Shown: one piece after another, positions 28,776-38,244 of the stretch
Numbering within the stretch: position 1 is the first letter of the stretch
Layout of the letters: every line of letters starts with the position of its first letter
DNA from: Bacteroidota bacterium
GTDB lineage: Bacteria > Bacteroidota > Bacteroidia > Chitinophagales > Chitinophagaceae
Reading direction: 5' to 3'
NCBI GenBank assembly: GCA_023386235.1
Contig: JAEWKC010000047.1
Location: forward strand, 22,412-86,411
DNA length: 64,000 nucleotides
Translations under genes and position numbers: made by a program
The notes under the pieces: generated by a model
Told to the model about the DNA's origin: nothing
Seen by the model: only the letters and a program-made list of their open reading frames with translations
Databases searched by the model: none

Positions 28776-29591
28776 ATGAAAAGAATGTTTTATATATTAT
28801 TTACTTTAATGTTATTCTCATTAAGTTCATGTAAACCAGATAACTTTCCCGAACCCGGAGAAACAATAAGGGGTAAGATTATTGATGTAGCAACCGGGGA
28901 GCTTGTATTAACAGATCAAGGCAGCGAAGGTACCAGAATAAGATTACGCGAATTAAGTTGGAAGGAGACTCCCACTCCTACACCTTTCGATTTTATGTGT
29001 ATGAAGGAAGGCTTTTATCAAAATACAAAAATATTTAAAGGTACATATAATGTAAGGGTTGATGGTGCTTTTATCCCATTGGTAAGACTCAATAACAATG
29101 GTGATACTTTAGCGGATGAGACAAAAACGCTTGCAATAAGTGGTGTAACTGAAGTGGATTTTCAAGTGCAACCTTTCCTGAAAGTTGAATGGGCTGAACA
29201 ACCTACCGTTGACAATGCAGGTAATATAAAAGCAAAAGTCAGAGTTACCAGAGCAGTAAGCCGCGCTGATTTTAAAGCAAAAATAGAACCTATGGGTAAT
29301 TACAGCGATGATTTTCTCAATGTAACAGATATTCAGTTTATGGTAAGTGAGTCTCCTTATGTAGGTTATCGTACAACAAATGGCGATGGCCGTAGAGCGC
29401 AATACAATTATTCTGGAAATTCTTTTGAAGCTTTATTGGGCACACCTATAGAAGTTACCAGTAAGGTAAGTAATAGTGGAAACTTCTCGGGTAGAACCGT
29501 CTTTGTACGTGCTGCGGCAAGAATTAACTATGCTACGGAAGGTGTCAGAAGATGGAATTACAATGAAGCAATAAGAATTGATGTTCCTTAA
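28776..29591 (+). CDS. DUF3823-domain lipoprotein
   Basis: A 271-residue lipoprotein (lipobox LSSC at about residue 19). The N-terminal half (GETIRGKIIDVATGELVLTD to about residue 130) matches the DUF3823 pattern, a transthyretin-like beta-sandwich found after SusD genes in Bacteroidota. The C-terminal half (about 135-270, with IKAKVRVTRA and RTVFVRAAARINYATEG) is a second beta-rich domain. It is probably a surface glycan-binding accessory of SusC/SusD 2, 26 bases behind SusD 2. Confidence 0.8.
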   Translation: MKRMFYILFTLMLFSLSSCKPDNFPEPGETIRGKIIDVATGELVLTDQGSEGTRIRLRELSWKETPTPTPFDFMCMKEGFYQNTKIFKGTYNVRVDGAFIPLVRLNNNGDTLADETKTLAISGVTEVDFQVQPFLKVEWAEQPTVDNAGNIKAKVRVTRAVSRADFKAKIEPMGNYSDDFLNVTDIQFMVSESPYVGYRTTNGDGRRAQYNYSGNSFEALLGTPIEVTSKVSNSGNFSGRTVFVRAAARINYATEGVRRWNYNEAIRIDVP

Positions 29592-29616
29592 AAAGAAATT
29601 TTAAGAATAAGTTTCT

Positions 29617-29657
29617 AGCAGAAATTGTCTTTTAAAAGAATATAATTTCTGCTTTTA
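29617..29657 (+). terminator. Hairpin and T-rich tail between DUF3823 and TIM-barrel genes
   Basis: AGCAGAAATT (29617-29626) pairs with AATTTCTGCT (29644-29653) around a loop that itself can pair (CTTTT/AAAAG), followed by TTT. It lies just 18 bases before the next start codon with no clear promoter between, so it probably attenuates read-through and does not end the unit. Confidence 0.55.
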
Positions 29658-29675
29658 TATCTAATATTAACAGTT

Positions 29676-31841
29676 ATGTACAAGCTTATATTTCTACATA
29701 TAGTATTATTTCTTTTTTCTACAAATATTTATAGCCAGTCAGATTCGTTAAAGCAAAAAACATCTTTCCAGATAGCTGCTCCTTTCAGTGAGGCGTATGA
29801 TGTACGCAGCGATATTGTGATGGTTTATGGTGTAAACGATGCCGGAGGAAATTTTGAGCAGCGTATAAACGGCTGGCGGGAAAAAGGGTACAATGTACAG
29901 TTTATGACCGGCATTGCCTGGGGGCAATATCAGGATTATTTTAAAGGTAAATGGGACGGTAAACAACATTTTGATGAAGGTCAGGTACAGCGCAATGGCG
30001 ACACTATCTGGCATGGAAAAGATGTGCCTTACCTGGTGCCGTCCGAAAGTTTTTTAAAATATATAAAAACTCATGTGAAACGTGCCATAGATGCGGGCGT
30101 TAGTGCCATATATTTAGAAGAACCTGAATTTTGGGCAAGAGCAGGGTATAGTGAAGCTTTTAAAAAAGAATGGCAAAAATATTATAATGAACCTTGGCAG
30201 CCTCAACATATTTCGCCGGAAGCTACCTATTTGTCTTCAAAATTAAAATATCATTTATATCTCAATGCGTTGAAAGATGTTTTTGCTTATGTAAAATATT
30301 ATGCAAAAAGTGTTGGTAGAGATGTAAAATGTTATGTGCCTACTCATTCATTAATCAATTATTCTTCCTGGCAAATAGTAAGTCCTGAAGCAAGTCTTGC
30401 ATCTATTGATGATATGGATGGGTACATTGCTCAGGTATGGACAGGCACCTCGCGCGAGCCTGTTTACTATAAAGGACTTAAAAAAGAAAGAGTATTTGAA
30501 AATGCATTCTTAGAGTATGGTTCAATGGTTTCTATGACTGCTCCTACGGGTAAAAGAATGTATTTCTTAACAGATCCTATTGAAGACTGGCCAAGAACCT
30601 GGGACGATTATAAACGTAATTATCAGGCCACTTTTACTGCGAAATTATTATATCCAACGGTAGATCATTATGAAGTAATGCCCTGGCCAAATCGTATATA
30701 TCTCGGCAAATTTAAAGTTGAAGGGTTGAACGACCGCCAACCTATTTCGCCGGCTTATGCTACGCAAATGCAGGTAATGGTAAACGCCCTCAACGAAATG
30801 CCTTTGTCTTCCAATAAGCTCAATGGCAGCCAGGGTATAGGTGTGTTAGTCTCCAACTCAATGATGTTTCAGCGTTTTCCTACACATGCGAGATATGAAG
30901 ATCCGCAGTTGTCTAATTTTTACGGTATGGCGTTACCCTTATTAAAGCAGGGCGTACCCATAGAAACCGTGCACATGGAAAATTTGGATAACGGCAATAC
31001 ATTAAAGAATATCAAAGTATTGATAATGAGTTATGCCAACATGAAACCTTTGCAGGAGTCTTATCATACAGCTTTAAGCAAATGGGTTAATGATGGCGGC
31101 GTTCTGATATACTACGGACGTGATAATGATCCTTTCCAAACAGTAAGAGAATGGTGGAATACAGGAAAATATAATTTTAATTCACCATCCGAAGATTTAT
31201 TTAAAAAACTGAATGTGTCAAACACTAAGGAAGACAGTTTTATACAATCCGGAAAAGGATGGGTAAATATAAAAAGAGTGGATCCCAAAGAGCTTATTAT
31301 TGAAGGTAGCAATGATGCTGCGTTTATAGAACTGATCAGGCACGCGTATGAAAAATACGCAGGTGCAGGTAAATTAATATTAAAAAATAATTTTTACTTA
31401 CAAAGAGGTCCGTATGTTATTGCGGCGGTCATGGATGAATTTAAAAACGGAGAGTCCTTAAAAATAAAGGGCTCATTCATTGATCTTTTTGATCCGCAAT
31501 TATCCGTGTTAACAGAGAAAGTCATTGCACCGGGGCATCAGTCATTTTTATACGATATGCGTACTCTTGATAGGAAACAACCTAAAGTATTGGCAGCTGC
31601 AGCGCGCGTTTACGAGGAGAAAATTGCAGCAGGTAAGTATGAATTTATTGTAAAAAGTCCTTCAAATACTATTAATTCCATGCGAATATATTTGCCCTCA
31701 AAACCAACAGAAATAAGGCTTCAGCTTGGTGGAGAAACCATTGATATAATCAAAACTGAGTGGCATGCCCTTAGCAACACTTTGTCACTGCAATTCCCTA
31801 ATTATAGCGAGGGTGTAAAGGTAATTGTAAAATATTTATAA
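29676..31841 (+). CDS. Secreted TIM-barrel hydrolase-like protein with GATase-like domain
   Basis: A 721-residue protein with a signal peptide (cleavage near IYSQS, residue 21). Residues about 40-400 look like a TIM barrel: VYGVNDAGGNFEQRINGWRE, then GVSAIYLEEPEFWARAGY, with E148, E149 and E151 on a predicted strand end where a catalytic Glu would sit. Residues about 385-500 resemble the glutamine-amidotransferase-like domain of beta-galactosidases of the GH42 type (LLKQGVPIETVHM, KWVNDGGVLIYYGRD). I cannot assign a CAZy family. Membership in the D-arabinan locus makes it a candidate for an undescribed linkage specificity. Confidence 0.7.
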   Translation: MYKLIFLHIVLFLFSTNIYSQSDSLKQKTSFQIAAPFSEAYDVRSDIVMVYGVNDAGGNFEQRINGWREKGYNVQFMTGIAWGQYQDYFKGKWDGKQHFDEGQVQRNGDTIWHGKDVPYLVPSESFLKYIKTHVKRAIDAGVSAIYLEEPEFWARAGYSEAFKKEWQKYYNEPWQPQHISPEATYLSSKLKYHLYLNALKDVFAYVKYYAKSVGRDVKCYVPTHSLINYSSWQIVSPEASLASIDDMDGYIAQVWTGTSREPVYYKGLKKERVFENAFLEYGSMVSMTAPTGKRMYFLTDPIEDWPRTWDDYKRNYQATFTAKLLYPTVDHYEVMPWPNRIYLGKFKVEGLNDRQPISPAYATQMQVMVNALNEMPLSSNKLNGSQGIGVLVSNSMMFQRFPTHARYEDPQLSNFYGMALPLLKQGVPIETVHMENLDNGNTLKNIKVLIMSYANMKPLQESYHTALSKWVNDGGVLIYYGRDNDPFQTVREWWNTGKYNFNSPSEDLFKKLNVSNTKEDSFIQSGKGWVNIKRVDPKELIIEGSNDAAFIELIRHAYEKYAGAGKLILKNNFYLQRGPYVIAAVMDEFKNGESLKIKGSFIDLFDPQLSVLTEKVIAPGHQSFLYDMRTLDRKQPKVLAAAARVYEEKIAAGKYEFIVKSPSNTINSMRIYLPSKPTEIRLQLGGETIDIIKTEWHALSNTLSLQFPNYSEGVKVIVKYL

Positions 31842-31854
31842 AATAATTGGATAT

Positions 31855-31898
31855 TTTGTTAATTCCGGATTAATTTTATAGGTTTGTTAAACGATTAA
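31855..31898 (+). promoter_or_regulatory. Promoter and LacI-type operator of unit D
   Basis: TTTG at 31855-31858 and TAGGTTTG at 31879-31886, 20 bases apart, are followed by TTAAACGATTAA at 31887-31898, with its central CG 6 bases behind the -7 box. A long AT-rich leader of about 207 bases precedes the SusC start. I see no gene or clear structure in that leader. Confidence 0.75.
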
Positions 31899-32105
31899 AT
31901 AATTATTCTTTTTGTGTTAGATATTAATTATTTTATTGTTAATTACAATATATGTAATATTTATAATGCTATATGCAATGAGGCCCTTTTTATATTGTTC
32001 AGGTTTTACTGGTTCTTTTAATTGTTCGTATAATAGAATTTTTTAACTAAATAAGTTAAACTTTTTATTTGATTTAAATAAATATTTTAATATTAATTTT
32101 TTATT

Positions 32106-35100
32106 ATGATCCTCAGTAAAAATTATTCTCTTTTTCTCTTTCTCTCTTTTTTATTATGCGTACCATTTGTGGCAACATCTCAGATTGTTGAAGGTCCGGT
32201 TCAGAATGTAATAATATCCGGAACTGTAAGAGATAATCTAAATACTCCAATGGAAGGAGCTACAGTTACTAATTCCAATTCAGGTAAATCTACAATTTCA
32301 AACAATAGTGGTCAGTATTCTATAGAAGCTGCTACGGGAGACTCAATCGTAGCAAGTTACGTTGGGTATACTCCTTACTCTTTTGCTGTAAAAGAAAGGT
32401 TGGTAGTTGATATTGTTTTAGACGCACTGGTAGGAAGTATGAACGATGTGGTTGTTGTAGGTTACGGGCGACAAAAAAAGGTAAGTCTGGTTGGAGCTCA
32501 GTCTACTGTAAAAGCAGAGGAGCTTCAGCATCCAGTGGCAAACCTAAGTACTATGCTTGCAGGTCGTATTGCAGGAATGGTAGGAGTTCAGCGGTCAGGC
32601 TTGCCTGGCAGTAATACTGCAGATGTTTGGATTAGAGGAATTCAAACTTTTGGAGGCAGCCAAAGTGGTGCGCTGGTTATTATTGACGGTATACAAGGTA
32701 GGGATTTAAACAGTATAGATCCTGAAGATATTGAATCATTTACTATTTTAAAAGATGCATCAGCAACTGCAGTTTATGGTTCTTTAGGGGCAAATGGTGT
32801 GGTTCTTATTACAACTAAAAGGGGCAAAACGGGTAAAGTCAATTTGATGTTTAATTACAATGAAGGAATCACGATGTTTACTAAAGTGCAGGAAATGGCC
32901 GATGCTAAAACGTATATGGAGCTGAAAAATGAAGCTTTAGTAGCATCTGGTCTACAACCTCAATTTACTGATGCCTATATTGATAGTACATTGTCAGGCA
33001 CCGCTAATCCTTATGTATATCCCAATATTGACTGGATAGATTATTTGTTTAAAAAATATGCATCCAACAGAAGATTTAATTTTAGCGCAAGTGGAGGATC
33101 TGAAAACACAAAATATTATACGTCTCTTGCATACTATGATGAAGGTTCCTTGATAAAAACTGATCCAAAAACAGATTATGATGCAGGTACACGTTTTTCC
33201 CGATATAATTTTACTTCCAATGTAGACATGAATTGGACCAGAACTACAAAATTTACTTTAGGCATCAGTGGTTATATTTCTAACTTTAATGAACCCGGAA
33301 GCGGAGCAGGTGCAGCTTTTCAAGACGCTATGAAAGCAAGCCCGGTATTTTATCCGCCCATGTATCCGGGCGATTTGGTTTCAGGTATTGCGTATGGCTC
33401 ATCTCCATCTCCTAACCCTTGGGCGGCAGTGACGCAAACAGGATATGTAAAAAGGTTTCAGTCTAAAATACAGAGCAATGCTACTATTACGCAAGACCTC
33501 AGTTTTTGGGTAAAAGGTTTATCTATAAGTGGGCTATATTCATTCGATGTGTTTAATGAATCTTTTCAAAATAGAAGAAGAAATAGAAGTATTTATTATT
33601 TAAATCAGGCAGATCCGTATAACGACGATGGAACGCTCAATTTAGAACAAATGATTTCAGGGTCTGATGATCTCGGTTTTAGTGTTAATAATGGTGGTAC
33701 AAGACAATTCACAACTCAAGGACAGATTATTTATACCAGAAGCTTTGGTAAAAGCAATATCAACTCCACAGTTGTTTATAATCAATTGAGTCAGTTGCAA
33801 CCATTCCAGGGGTCTCTAAGTCAGTTCATTCCCAGAAGGCAACAGAACATAGCAGGAAGAGTTAATTATAATTATGATGACAGGTATTTTGCAGAAGTGA
33901 ATGCCGGATATAACGGCTCTGAAGACTATGCACCCTCCAGAAGATTTGGCTTCTTTCCATCCATTGGGGTGGGTTGGGTGTTATCTAACGAAAAATTCTT
34001 TGAGCCTTTATCAGATGTTTTCCAATTCTTTAAAATTCGCTACTCTAATGGTATTGCTGGTGCGCCGGGAACAGGTTTGCGTTTTGGATACCTTACTTTG
34101 ATTACTACGGGTGCAAGAGGAATTAATTTTGGATTACCCGGTAGCAGCACTGGAATTTCCGGAATTAATATATCGCAATATGGAGCAGATGTTTCTTGGG
34201 CAACAGCTCATATGCAGGACTTAGGTCTAGAATTTAACATGATAAATAACAAACTCTCTTTTGTATTGGATTATTTTAAATCTTATCGTAAAGGAGTTTT
34301 TCTCACAAGAGCAGATTTTCCGAGTTATGCAGGTTTGCAGTACAATCCGGTAGGAAACTATGGAATTGTGGATGCATCAGGATTTGATGGCACTGTGGAA
34401 CTAAAACCACTCCCTTTAGGTCTAAAATCTACAATTTCATTTAGAGGAACTTTTACATACAATACCGATGTATTGATTGAGAATAGGCAGGCTCCTTTTG
34501 CAAATCCGTATCAAGAAAGAAGAGGTCAAAACATTCTGTCAACGTTTGGCTATATAGCAGAAGGTTTATTTCAAAGCCAGTCAGAAATAGATAACAGTCC
34601 GGACCAATCCGCATTAGGGAATCCAAGAGTTGGGGATATAAAATACAGAGATTTAAACGGAGATGGCGTTATAAACATATATGATCAAACAAAAATAAGT
34701 AGAGGAGATGTGCCTAATCTTGTATACGGCTTCGGCGTAAATTTAACTTTTGGACAATTTTACATTAGCGCATTTTTTCAAGGAGTATCAGGTGCTTATA
34801 GAACGCTTGGAGGTAATGCCAGAGTTCCATTTAGCGAAGGAGGAAATGATGGTAATGTATTTGCAAATACTATAGACAGATGGACCGAAGAAAACAGGGC
34901 AGAGCATCCAATCTATCCACGTTTAGGTTTTGGAAATTCAGTTGTTGCCAATAATAATCAGACTAGCACTTGGTGGATAAAAGATATAAGTTTTATAAGA
35001 TTTAAAACATTAGATTTAGGTTACAATTTGCCTAAAGGTAGTTTCAGCAACTTAGGTCTGCAAAATGCAAGAATTTATTTTTCCGGAGTAAACTTATTTT

Positions 35101-35204
35101 ATTGGAGTAAATTCAAATTATGGGATCCAGAAATGAATACCAGTAATGGAGATACATATCCTAATACTCGTAATTTATCAATAGGTATTCAAGCTAATTT
35201 TTAA
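32106..35204 (+). CDS. susC: SusC/RagA-family TonB-dependent outer-membrane transporter 3
   Basis: A 1032-residue TonB-dependent transporter: signal peptide (cleavage near ATSQI, about residue 26), carboxypeptidase-regulatory-like domain (ISGTVRDNLNTPMEGATVT), linker VVVVGYGRQKK, plug (IIDGIQGRDLNSIDPEDIES, YGSLGANGVVLITTKRGK) and barrel ending SIGIQANF. Shared blocks with transporter 1, such as AGYNGSEDYAPSRRFGFFPS and FKLWDPEMNTSNG, show that these two are paralogues. The partner SusD follows after 20 bases. Confidence 0.94.
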   Translation: MILSKNYSLFLFLSFLLCVPFVATSQIVEGPVQNVIISGTVRDNLNTPMEGATVTNSNSGKSTISNNSGQYSIEAATGDSIVASYVGYTPYSFAVKERLVVDIVLDALVGSMNDVVVVGYGRQKKVSLVGAQSTVKAEELQHPVANLSTMLAGRIAGMVGVQRSGLPGSNTADVWIRGIQTFGGSQSGALVIIDGIQGRDLNSIDPEDIESFTILKDASATAVYGSLGANGVVLITTKRGKTGKVNLMFNYNEGITMFTKVQEMADAKTYMELKNEALVASGLQPQFTDAYIDSTLSGTANPYVYPNIDWIDYLFKKYASNRRFNFSASGGSENTKYYTSLAYYDEGSLIKTDPKTDYDAGTRFSRYNFTSNVDMNWTRTTKFTLGISGYISNFNEPGSGAGAAFQDAMKASPVFYPPMYPGDLVSGIAYGSSPSPNPWAAVTQTGYVKRFQSKIQSNATITQDLSFWVKGLSISGLYSFDVFNESFQNRRRNRSIYYLNQADPYNDDGTLNLEQMISGSDDLGFSVNNGGTRQFTTQGQIIYTRSFGKSNINSTVVYNQLSQLQPFQGSLSQFIPRRQQNIAGRVNYNYDDRYFAEVNAGYNGSEDYAPSRRFGFFPSIGVGWVLSNEKFFEPLSDVFQFFKIRYSNGIAGAPGTGLRFGYLTLITTGARGINFGLPGSSTGISGINISQYGADVSWATAHMQDLGLEFNMINNKLSFVLDYFKSYRKGVFLTRADFPSYAGLQYNPVGNYGIVDASGFDGTVELKPLPLGLKSTISFRGTFTYNTDVLIENRQAPFANPYQERRGQNILSTFGYIAEGLFQSQSEIDNSPDQSALGNPRVGDIKYRDLNGDGVINIYDQTKISRGDVPNLVYGFGVNLTFGQFYISAFFQGVSGAYRTLGGNARVPFSEGGNDGNVFANTIDRWTEENRAEHPIYPRLGFGNSVVANNNQTSTWWIKDISFIRFKTLDLGYNLPKGSFSNLGLQNARIYFSGVNLFYWSKFKLWDPEMNTSNGDTYPNTRNLSIGIQANF

Positions 35205-35224
35205 TTTTATTTAATTTAGATATC

Positions 35225-37078
35225 ATGAACAAACGTATTATATTAATAGTAATAATAATTGGTCTCTTTTCCGGGTCTTGTAAAAAATTTTTAGATCAAA
35301 TACCCGATAATATTTTAAAAGAAGAAGATATTTTTAAATCCATGGTGAACACGAGAGCTTATCTTGCTCAGGTATATGCCAATGTACCAGACGAATTTAG
35401 TGCTCGTTTTGCACCTTCTAATTATGCCGGTCCTTGGACAGGAGCTTCCGACGAAGCAAATTATTGGTCTCTTTCTTGGGTAATGTCTAACTCACTCAAT
35501 CAAAGTACTTGGGATAATAATGTTGGAGGAACCTATTGGATAAATTGGTACAAGCCGATAAGAACAGCAACTGATTTCATCAATAAAATTGATGGAGCAA
35601 ATCCTGATGAAGTCTCTGGTTTAATTAGAGGACATTATAAAGGTGAGGCAAGAGCTCTAAGAGCGATATTTTATTATTGGATGATGCGGTTATATGGACC
35701 AGTTATTATTCTTCCTAATGAAGTACCCGTAGAAGGCACCGGTGATGAAATATTTTTTCCTAGAAATACATTTGATGAATGTGTTGATTATGTAGTTACT
35801 CAACTTGACTCGGCATACACCGAAATAAAACAATCCGTGCAGGGAACACCCCAAGCGGCTGATCAACCTTTGAGTTTTAACAACGTGAAAGAATGGGGGC
35901 GTGTTACTACCGGCGTTTGCAAAGCGTATAAGTTTCAAGTGTTAATGCTGGCTGCTAGCCCCTTATTTAATGGAAATGTGGAACTCTCTACTTTGAAAAA
36001 TAAAGATGGTACTCAGTTGATTAATCAAACATATGATCCTAATAAATGGACATTGGCCATAAATGCAGGAAAAGAGTTTTTATCTGAGTTTGATCCGACA
36101 ACCTATTCACTATATAAAGAAAATGACGCAAATCCATATGTCGCAGCATATAAATCATGTAAAAATGCAGTTGTTACAGATTGGAATTCTGAATGGATTT
36201 TCGGAAAATCAATGGCCAGTACTGGAGATTATTGGTATGATATAACGCCTAAATTAGTGGGTTATGGAAATACGGTAGGCAAGGGGGCAGGATTTTTGTC
36301 TGTAAATCAATCAATGGTAGATGCTTATTTTATGAGAAATGGATACCCTATTGATGATCCTAATTCAGGTTATGTAAGTTCTGGTTTTTCAAATTTTAAA
36401 TCCCCTTATGACGTTAGAGAAAGATCAACATTTAATCAATGGGTAAACAGAGAACCCAGGTTTTATGTTGGCGTTACCTATAACAGAAGTTACTGGCAAA
36501 ATCAAGGAGGAAGTACTACTGAAGTTGTACCGGTATTTGAGTTAAGTGGTAATTCAGGAAAATCACAAAGTTCTTGGGATGTGACTTCTACCGGCTATAT
36601 TGTTCGTAAACAATTAGCAAATAGTGGTAATGCAAGTCGAGGATGGGTGTATTTAAGATTGGCCCAAATATATCTGGATTATGCCGAAGCTTTGAATGAA
36701 TCAGATCCCGGGAATCCGGATATTTTAAGATACGTAAATTATATTAGAGAAAGAGCCGGAGTTCCTAAATTTGGCGATGGAGCTAATGATATCCCAATAC
36801 CTAACGGACAAGATGCTGTTAGAAACCTTATTCGAAGAGAACGCATGGTAGAATTAGCTTTTGAAAATGTTCGTTATTTCGATGTTAGAAGATGGAAGAT
36901 AGCTGAAGAAACAATGGGTGCGGATGTGTATGGTATGAATGTATATGGCGATGGGAATGATTTTTATAAAAGAACTCTTGTCCAAAGAAGACGCTTTTTA
37001 CAAAGAGATTATTTGTGGCCAATACCTAATGATGAAATATTGAAAGATAAATATTTAGTACAAAACCCAGGCTGGTAA
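35225..37078 (+). CDS. susD: SusD/RagB-family surface glycan-binding lipoprotein 3
   Basis: A 617-residue lipoprotein (lipobox FSGSC, then KKFLDQIPD). The helical core GEARALRAIFYYWMMRLYGP, the C-terminal LDYAEALNESDPGNPD, YIRERAGVP and IRRERMVELAFENVRYFDVR, and the ending LWPIPNDEI are typical of SusD. It aligns by eye with SusD 1 along most of its length, in line with the relation between transporters 1 and 3. It is the middle gene of unit D. Confidence 0.93.
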   Translation: MNKRIILIVIIIGLFSGSCKKFLDQIPDNILKEEDIFKSMVNTRAYLAQVYANVPDEFSARFAPSNYAGPWTGASDEANYWSLSWVMSNSLNQSTWDNNVGGTYWINWYKPIRTATDFINKIDGANPDEVSGLIRGHYKGEARALRAIFYYWMMRLYGPVIILPNEVPVEGTGDEIFFPRNTFDECVDYVVTQLDSAYTEIKQSVQGTPQAADQPLSFNNVKEWGRVTTGVCKAYKFQVLMLAASPLFNGNVELSTLKNKDGTQLINQTYDPNKWTLAINAGKEFLSEFDPTTYSLYKENDANPYVAAYKSCKNAVVTDWNSEWIFGKSMASTGDYWYDITPKLVGYGNTVGKGAGFLSVNQSMVDAYFMRNGYPIDDPNSGYVSSGFSNFKSPYDVRERSTFNQWVNREPRFYVGVTYNRSYWQNQGGSTTEVVPVFELSGNSGKSQSSWDVTSTGYIVRKQLANSGNASRGWVYLRLAQIYLDYAEALNESDPGNPDILRYVNYIRERAGVPKFGDGANDIPIPNGQDAVRNLIRRERMVELAFENVRYFDVRRWKIAEETMGADVYGMNVYGDGNDFYKRTLVQRRRFLQRDYLWPIPNDEILKDKYLVQNPGW

Positions 37079-37090
37079 TAATTTTTTAAA

Positions 37091-38071
37091 ATGAAAAATA
37101 TGGCAACTATGAACTTTGATTATAACAGCAAAGACTCAAAATTTAAATATCTAATTTGTATTTTATTCATATGCTTCACATTTAGTTCTTGTGTCAAGAA
37201 TGATGATTTATATACAGCTGAAGAAGGCTTGTCATATATGCCACAAGCATATCAAGACAAGGGAATTCTATCTTTGCTTAAAGTAGATTCTGCACAGGAA
37301 AAAACATTCGGATTTTATTATACAAGTTTTAATGGCGCTCCTAATGATATTACCGGAACTTTTGAAGTTGATAACAGTCTTATAGCTGACTATAACACTG
37401 CGCATGCATATACAGGTAATATATATCATCCATTGCCGGAGGAGAGTTACTCCTTGTCTTCAACTACAACAATTGTAAAGAAAGGTAAAACCTCATCAGA
37501 ACCATTATCTATAATTATTAATCCTAAATATCTTACTATTGGAACATTATATATGATTCCCATAAAATTAGTAAGTGTTTCTTCCGGATCTATAGACAGT
37601 ACACTTTCTGTAACTTATTTCAAAATTGAAGAATTGACCATTCGTTCGAATGACTTTACTTCAGAAGGTACCATTACGGCCAGTCATTTAAATACACCAG
37701 CTGCGGAAAATTTACCTAAATTGGTAGATAATAATTTTTCAAGTAAATATTTAGCTTTTAATTACACGCCTGATTTATATATACAATTAGCTTTCCCAAG
37801 TGCAAAAAAATTAGATGCCTATACTATTACTTCTGGAAACGACGCACCAGAGAGAGATCCAAAAAACTGGACTTTACAAGGTTCTAATGATGGAAAAAAC
37901 TGGACAACTATTGATACTCGTTCCAATGAGAATTTTACAGGCAGAAGACAAACAAGAACCTTTAATTTACAATCACAAGCTAATTACTCCTATTATAGAT
38001 GGAATATATCATCCATAAATGGCGCTAATCTTATTCAAATAACCGAATGGAGGTTGTTAGAATATTATTAG
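37091..38071 (+). CDS. DUF1735 and discoidin-domain surface lipoprotein
   Basis: A 326-residue lipoprotein (lipobox FSSC near residue 34, after a rather long N-region). Residues about 40-165 fit the DUF1735/BT_3987-like N-terminal domain (AEEGLSYMPQA, IIINPKYLTIGTLYMIPIKL). Residues about 185-326 are an F5/8 type C (discoidin) domain: NLPKLVDNNFSSKYLAF, LYIQLAFPSAKKLDAYTITS, PKNWTLQGSNDGKNWTTIDT and YYRWNISSINGANLIQITEW. Discoidin domains usually bind glycans, so this is probably a surface glycan-binding protein that works with SusC/SusD 3. Confidence 0.85.
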   Translation: MKNMATMNFDYNSKDSKFKYLICILFICFTFSSCVKNDDLYTAEEGLSYMPQAYQDKGILSLLKVDSAQEKTFGFYYTSFNGAPNDITGTFEVDNSLIADYNTAHAYTGNIYHPLPEESYSLSSTTTIVKKGKTSSEPLSIIINPKYLTIGTLYMIPIKLVSVSSGSIDSTLSVTYFKIEELTIRSNDFTSEGTITASHLNTPAAENLPKLVDNNFSSKYLAFNYTPDLYIQLAFPSAKKLDAYTITSGNDAPERDPKNWTLQGSNDGKNWTTIDTRSNENFTGRRQTRTFNLQSQANYSYYRWNISSINGANLIQITEWRLLEYY

Positions 38072-38113
38072 AGTATTTAAAAAAATAAATTTAATGTATT
38101 AAGCTATGATAAG

Positions 38114-38145
38114 AAGACCCATACATTTGGGTCTTTACTTTATTT
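38114..38145 (+). terminator. Rho-independent terminator of unit D
   Basis: AAGACCCA (38114-38121) pairs with TGGGTCTT (38128-38135) around a six-base loop and is followed by a T-rich stretch. It lies between the discoidin gene and the promoter of unit E. Confidence 0.8.
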
Positions 38146-38186
38146 AATTAATATTCGATGCTATAATAAATATAAAATAAATTATG

Positions 38187-38229
38187 TTTAATCTTTGAAG
38201 TATATTCTTTATATTTGTTTAACGTTTAA
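38187..38229 (+). promoter_or_regulatory. Promoter and LacI-type operator of unit E
   Basis: TTTA at 38187-38190 and TATATTTG at 38210-38217, 19 bases apart, are followed directly by TTTAACGTTTAA at 38218-38229. The start codon of the GH183-like gene is only 15 bases further, so the transcript has a very short leader, unlike the other four units, and repressor would cover both the transcription start and most of the leader. Confidence 0.75.
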
Positions 38230-38244
38230 GCAAAATCCGCATTC

